From NCBI RefSeq assembly GCF_016805305.1, contig NZ_JAERQN010000013.1, positions 62,001 through 126,000 of the forward strand: 64,000 nucleotides of DNA, read 5' to 3'. The notes under the pieces are model-generated. The model saw nothing but the letters and a program-made list of their open reading frames with translations. It had not been told where the DNA came from and ran no database searches. Shown piece after piece: positions 61,101 through 64,000 of the stretch. A program made the position numbers and the translations under genes. Positions within the stretch are counted from its first letter, which is position 1, and each line of letters starts with the position of its first letter. The DNA is from Falsiroseomonas ponticola (lineage in GTDB: Bacteria > Pseudomonadota > Alphaproteobacteria > Acetobacterales > Acetobacteraceae).

Positions 61101-62111
61101 GTGGGCTTCGCCGCCTTCTGCCAGCGCCTGGCCGACGCGCAACTGGCCGAGGCCGGGCGTGCCGGCGCCGGCCTCTACCGCGACCTCGCCGTCGGCGCCG
61201 CGCCGGATGGCGCCGAGATCTGGTCCGGCGAGGGGCGCTTCCTGCCCGGCTTCTCGATCGGCGCGCCGCCCGATCCCTTCAGCGCGGAGGGCCAGGTCTG
61301 GGCCCTGCCGCCGCCCGACCCGCGCCATGCCGCGGAGACCGGGCACGCCGCCTTCGCCGGGCTGATCCGCGCCAATATGCGCCACGCCGCGGCGCTGCGC
61401 GTCGATCACGTGCTCGGCCTGCGGCGCCTGTTCCTGGTGCCGGAAGGCGCGCGCGGCTCGGAAGGCGCCTACCTCGCCTATCCCTTCGCCGACATGCTCG
61501 GCCACCTGGCGCTGGAGAGCATGCGGGCGCGCTGCCTGGTGGTGGGGGAGGATCTCGGCACGGTGCCGGAAGGCATCGGCCCCGCGCTGCAATCCGCCGA
61601 TGTGCTCTCCTACCGCGTGCTGTGGTTCGAGAAGGAGGGCGCACGCTTCCGCCCGCCGCGGCACTATCCCGCCCGCGCCGCCGCCTGCGTCGCGACGCAT
61701 GACCTCGCGACGCTGGCCGGCTTCTGGACCGGGGCCGATCTGGAGGAGCGGGAGGCGCTCGGCCTGCTGGCCGATCCGGCGGCGGAGCAGGCGGCCCGCG
61801 CCGCCGACCGCGCCGCGCTCTGCGCCCTGCTGGCCGAGGAAGGGCTGCTGCCGGAGGGCGCCGGCCCCGACCAGCCCATGGACGATGCCCTGGCCGCCGC
61901 CATCCATGCGCTGGTGGCGCGCACGCCCTCCGCCCTCATGCTCGTGCAGGCGGAGGACCTGGCGGGGGAGACCATCGCGGTGAACCTGCCCGGCACGGAT
62001 CGCGAAAGGCTCAACTGGCGCCGCCGCCTGCCCATGCCCGTTGCCGGCCTGGCCGCGCTGCCGCGCGCGCAGGCGATCCTTGCAACCCTGCGCGGCGTGC
62101 GCCCCGTCTAG
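58098..62111 (+). CDS. glgX-malQ: Glycogen debranching enzyme GlgX fused to 4-alpha-glucanotransferase MalQ
   Basis: A 1337-residue fusion. Residues about 1-660 are GlgX-like (GH13, isoamylase branch) with catalytic D333 (FRLDLAT), E369 (IAEPWD) and D439 (AHDGF), and an N-terminal CBM48-like part. Residues about 670-1337 are MalQ-like (GH77) with D1103 (LRVDHVLGL), E1151 (VVGEDLG) and D1202 (ATHDLATL). One polypeptide can thus remove alpha-1,6 branches and rearrange the released maltodextrins. The ATG overlaps glgA by 11 bases. All catalytic residues are intact and no frameshift is needed. It ends the glycogen operon. Confidence 0.93.
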   Translation: MQAEASAGFHEPLGATLDSTGANFAYPAPGAEAVFVCVFDDADREIARIRLPGRTGDVHHGHVAGMAAGTRYGLRVEGPFAPWHGHRFNPRKLLVDPWAGRIDRRFALNPALFDTGEAPDGADSAPHLPKAVLAAPLPPIHRRGPRGPQVIYELHVKGFTAAHPAIPAAIRGTFAGLAHPAAIGHLRGLGVTCVEVMPAAAWIDERHLPPLGLTNHWGYNPVALLAPDPKLAPGGMAEVRAAVAALQDAGIAVVLDVVLNHSGEGDHLGPTLSLKGLGNAAFHRLRGDDPRRYVDDSGCGHALALDRPWGLRLAMDALRHWAGQAGLDGFRLDLATTLARREHGFDAEAPLLQAMRQDPVLRDLLIIAEPWDIGRDGYRLGAFPAGWGEWNDRFRDDVRRFWRGDGGMVGALATRLAGSTDAFRGRSLADSVNFVTAHDGFTLRDLVSFTAKRNHANGEQNRDGTDDNKSWNNGAEGPSDDPAITARRASDARALLATLLLARGTPMLSMGDEAGRSQGGNNNAYAQDNALSWFDWDGADAGLIGFTRRLVAARLAHPALHDGTALTGGADADGVRDVAWLRPDGAAMDRWGDHDCRALVAVLHAQGDRCLVALNAGDATPLVLPLARPGRAWRLLADSSAPDATALPAMLPARSVLLLAEEATLSRSPADDPALLARLARAAGIEPVWHAISGERHEVPVATLTALLGALGLPAGNRDAMQGSLARLSAARALPASATLRAGQPLPMALSGRPVMLRIACEDGSEHRWAVPPEAGETRRLARADGSAAADRLVALPPLPEGRHILFDEAAPEARCTLSIVPARCFLPPLLDRPRFGIAAQIYALRGARDQGIGDFGAVAELARVARDQGAAFLGLSPPHALTPVDRSRASPYHPSDRRFLDPIFIDVSGLPGGDRLGALAAGASVDHAAVWAAKRAVLRAAWERGPRDAPPEPGSALARFCTYIAIAEQQGHTDARRWPEGLRHGDDHGVAGFAARHADAVGFAAFCQRLADAQLAEAGRAGAGLYRDLAVGAAPDGAEIWSGEGRFLPGFSIGAPPDPFSAEGQVWALPPPDPRHAAETGHAAFAGLIRANMRHAAALRVDHVLGLRRLFLVPEGARGSEGAYLAYPFADMLGHLALESMRARCLVVGEDLGTVPEGIGPALQSADVLSYRVLWFEKEGARFRPPRHYPARAAACVATHDLATLAGFWTGADLEEREALGLLADPAAEQAARAADRAALCALLAEEGLLPEGAGPDQPMDDALAAAIHALVARTPSALMLVQAEDLAGETIAVNLPGTDRERLNWRRRLPMPVAGLAALPRAQAILATLRGVRPV

Positions 62112-62168
62112 GCCGCGCCCTACCCCCGTTGCAGACTGCGCCGCACCGATTGGGGGGAGATGCGCGGG

Positions 62169-63269
62169 ATGTCGGCCGAGGGTCAGGAACGCTTCCAGAC
62201 GCTGCATGAGCTGGTGAAGGCCGCGAAGCTGCGGCTCAACGCCAATATCTGGGACTACCTGGTCGGCGCGACCGAGACCGAGACGACGCTGCAGCGCAAC
62301 CGCGCCTCGCTGGATGCCTGGGCCTTCCGGCCGCGCGTGCTGCGGGATGTCAGCACGGTCGATTGCTCCGGCGATTTCCTCGGCAGGCGGCGCATCCGGC
62401 TGCCGGTGGCCCTCGCCCCCGTCGGCTCGCTCGACAGCTTCGATCCGGGGGGCGCGGCGACGGCGGGGCGGGCGGCCTCGGCCTTCGGCGTGCCGATCAT
62501 CGTCAGCAGCGTGACGGAGCCGGGGCTGGAGGGTTCGGCCGCCGCCAATCCGGACGGGCCCAAGATCTTCCAGCTCTATGTCCGCGGCGGGCCGGACTTC
62601 ATCGACAGCCACATCAGGCGCGCGATGGATGCCGGCTACGATGCCTTCGCCATCACGGTGGACACCGCCCATTACAGCCGCCGCGAACGCGACATCGCCA
62701 AGCGCTTCGTCAAGCACTGGCGGGCGCGGAGCGAGGGGATGAACCATCAGGCCGCGCTGTCCTGGGCCGATATCGCCCGCGTCCGCGCGGCGCATCCCGG
62801 CGTGACGCTGATCCTGAAGGGGATCGGCACGGCGGAGGATGCGACGATGGCGGTCGAGCACGGGATCGACGTCGTCTATGTCTCCAACCATGGCGGGCGG
62901 CAGCTGGACCATGGCCGCGGATCGCTGGCCGTCCTGCCGGAAGTCGTGGAGGCCGTTTCCGGCCGCGCGCGGGTCTGGATGGATGGCGGCATCAGCCGGG
63001 GGACGGACCTGGTGAAGGCCATCATCCTGGGCGCGGAGCTGGTGGGCATCGGGCGCCTCTACTGCTACGGCCTGGCGGCCGCGGGGCAGGATGGCGTGCG
63101 CCGCGTGCTGGAACTGCTGGAGGACGAGGTGCAGACCTGCCTCGGCCTGCTGGGCGCCACCAGCTTCGCCGCCGCCGACCGCAGCATGCTGCATCCGGTG
63201 GCGCCGCTGGTGGTGCCGCATGTGCATTCCGCCTTCCCGCTGCTGGCGGAGCCGCATCGGGGCTACTGA
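62169..63269 (+). CDS. FMN-dependent alpha-hydroxyacid oxidase/dehydrogenase
   Basis: TIM-barrel flavoprotein of about 366 residues of the glycolate oxidase/lactate dehydrogenase family. FMN-binding Lys is in LILKGIG; the catalytic His is in SNHGGRQLDHG; LAPVGS, LYVRGG and MDGGISRGTDL are further landmarks. The ATG at 62169 sits nine bases after GGGGGAG; an ATG at 62160 directly abuts it and is less likely. The substrate could be lactate, glycolate or another 2-hydroxyacid. It is on the same strand as the glycogen operon but separated by 57 bases, so cotranscription is uncertain. Confidence 0.9.
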   Translation: MSAEGQERFQTLHELVKAAKLRLNANIWDYLVGATETETTLQRNRASLDAWAFRPRVLRDVSTVDCSGDFLGRRRIRLPVALAPVGSLDSFDPGGAATAGRAASAFGVPIIVSSVTEPGLEGSAAANPDGPKIFQLYVRGGPDFIDSHIRRAMDAGYDAFAITVDTAHYSRRERDIAKRFVKHWRARSEGMNHQAALSWADIARVRAAHPGVTLILKGIGTAEDATMAVEHGIDVVYVSNHGGRQLDHGRGSLAVLPEVVEAVSGRARVWMDGGISRGTDLVKAIILGAELVGIGRLYCYGLAAAGQDGVRRVLELLEDEVQTCLGLLGATSFAAADRSMLHPVAPLVVPHVHSAFPLLAEPHRGY

Positions 63270-63272
63270 GCC

Positions 63273-63302
63273 TTGCCGGCGCCGCCGGGCGGGTGGGATA
63301 GT
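63273..63302 (+). promoter_or_regulatory. Possible promoter for the last gene, overlapping a hairpin
   Basis: TTGCCG and GATAGT are 18 bases apart, 42 bases before the GTG at 63345. A CGGGCGG/CCGCCCG hairpin (63286-63309) covers the -10 element; it may be a terminator for the hydroxyacid oxidase gene or an operator. Confidence 0.35.
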
Positions 63303-63344
63303 CCGCCCGCGCCATCGCCTCCCCGCGACCTGCCCCGAGGATCC

Positions 63345-64000
63345 GTGCGACCCCATCGCCCCACTGCCCCCGCCGCCGGTCGCAGCCTGGTCATCGCCGC
63401 CCTGCTGCTGCTGCCGCTGGCGGCGGAGGCGCAGCAGCGCCCGGCCCGGCCGGCGCCGCGCCCCCCCGTGGCCACGCAGCCCCTGCCCGCCCCCGTCGCG
63501 CCGGCCCCCGCGCCGCTGGAACGGCGCATCGGGCTGGATGAGCTGGGGCTGGAGGCGGGCCTCGCCTTCGGCACCGCCGGGCGAGAGGTCGCCTTCGCCA
63601 TGCCGCGCGACATTCCGGGGCTGGAGGCGCGCGCGAGCCTCGCCTTCGACCTCGTCGCCCCCTTCGCCGGCCGCCAGGCGGTGGAGGTCTGGGCGAATGG
63701 CCGGGTGCTGGCCAGCCGCGCCTTCCCGGAGGGCGAGGCGCGGCTGACGATCGACCTGCCCATCCCCGCCGCCGACCTGGCGCGGGATAGCGCGGCGCTG
63801 CGGCTCGGCCTGCGGCTGGTGGACCAGGGGGGCGGCGCGCTGGCGACGCTGCGGGCGGACAGCCACCTGGCCCTGCTGCTGCCGGATGGCATGGCGCCCT
63901 CCGTCGCGACCCTGTTCCGCCTGATGCCGCGCCAGGTGCAGGTGCTGACCCGCCCCGGGCCCCTGCCGGTGGCGGAAGCCGCGGCGGCGCTGCGCATCGG
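63345..64000 (+). CDS. Secreted or periplasmic protein, possibly BcsB-like (3' end outside window)
   Basis: The first about 218 codons are present. GTG start, then a hydrophobic signal peptide (RSLVIAALLLLPLAAEAQ), a Pro/Ala-rich linker, and beta-rich sequence (EVAFAMPRDIPGL, SLAFDLVAPFAGRQAVEVW, ADSHLALLLP). The alternation of strands and the ADSHLALLLP segment recall BcsB, the cellulose-synthase periplasmic subunit, but this is a weak visual match. No bcsA is seen in the window, though it could lie beyond. It reads in the same direction as the glycogen operon. Confidence 0.55.
   Translation, partial: MRPHRPTAPAAGRSLVIAALLLLPLAAEAQQRPARPAPRPPVATQPLPAPVAPAPAPLERRIGLDELGLEAGLAFGTAGREVAFAMPRDIPGLEARASLAFDLVAPFAGRQAVEVWANGRVLASRAFPEGEARLTIDLPIPAADLARDSAALRLGLRLVDQGGGALATLRADSHLALLLPDGMAPSVATLFRLMPRQVQVLTRPGPLPVAEAAAALRI

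Noticed and set aside
57588..63866. Open frame of over 2000 codons on the minus strand across the glycogen genes
   Set aside because: It is antisense to clear glgA, glgX-malQ and oxidase genes. It is rich in Arg, Gln, His and Ala, as expected for the antisense frame in GC-rich DNA, and shows no domain.
1..64000. CRISPR array, tRNA, rRNA, insertion sequence or prophage
   Set aside because: No regularly spaced repeats, no cloverleaf or rRNA-like sequence, and no transposase, integrase or phage structural gene were seen by reading. A search with dedicated software would be decisive.

Overview
The window is very GC-rich bacterial chromosome with dense, mostly same-strand gene blocks. Its gene content points to an alphaproteobacterium, most likely Acetobacteraceae (Roseomonas-like). 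Pointers are several orphan Bug-type (tripartite tricarboxylate) binding proteins, a Liv-type transporter with an embedded acyl-CoA synthetase, an alphaproteobacterial LexA-type box (GTTC-N7-GTTC), and a Coq4-like protein. The lineage is an inference from content; no rRNA or tRNA gene, insertion sequence, phage gene or CRISPR array was seen.

Layout. 1-6683 (minus): a six-gene Liv-type ABC uptake operon, cut by the window start. 6796-7542: a cytosolic glycerophosphodiester phosphodiesterase. 7691-16219: a surface-polysaccharide region with a Wzx-like flippase, a nucleotide-sugar block (glucose-1-phosphate cytidylyltransferase, C-methyltransferase-like protein, epimerase/dehydratase) flanked by two paralogous uncharacterised proteins, and a family 2 glycosyltransferase. 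16900-20910: a TRAP-type binding protein abutting a hybrid histidine kinase, with no TRAP permease. 20907-27467: purine salvage (nucleoside hydrolase, phosphoribosyltransferase, peptide-type binding protein, adenine deaminase), interrupted by a small winged-helix-like protein and an unknown membrane protein. 27530-31659: a Bug protein, RidA, an NMT1-type binding protein, OpgC and a small membrane protein. 31716-37640: a sugar-acid catabolic unit with an IclR/SMP-30 fusion regulator, a DapA-family enzyme, an enolase-superfamily dehydratase and two divergent Bug proteins behind a palindromic operator. 37818-39677: a racemase-like protein and a Coq4-like protein.

39749-47373 (minus) holds the widespread but biochemically unresolved transglutaminase / ATP-grasp-alpha-E / DUF2126 gene set, here ending in an EEP-family hydrolase. 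47539-49443 has two short-chain dehydrogenases and a small cytochrome c. 49454-62111 is a full glycogen module: glucokinase, then glgP-glgB-glgC-glgA and a glgX-malQ fusion. 62169 to the end has an FMN-dependent 2-hydroxyacid oxidase and the start of a secreted protein.

The most unusual non-coding signal is a four-hairpin element that occurs twice, between glgC and glgA and at the start of opgC. The two copies keep the same order and spacing, with several stems altered on both arms. Other candidate regulatory sites include an IclR-like palindrome over a promoter, twin palindromes between the nucleoside hydrolase and phosphoribosyltransferase genes, a palindrome over the likely glgP promoter, a ribosome-site hairpin before the unknown membrane protein, and an orphan SOS-type promoter. 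All sites were read by eye and none has been tested statistically.
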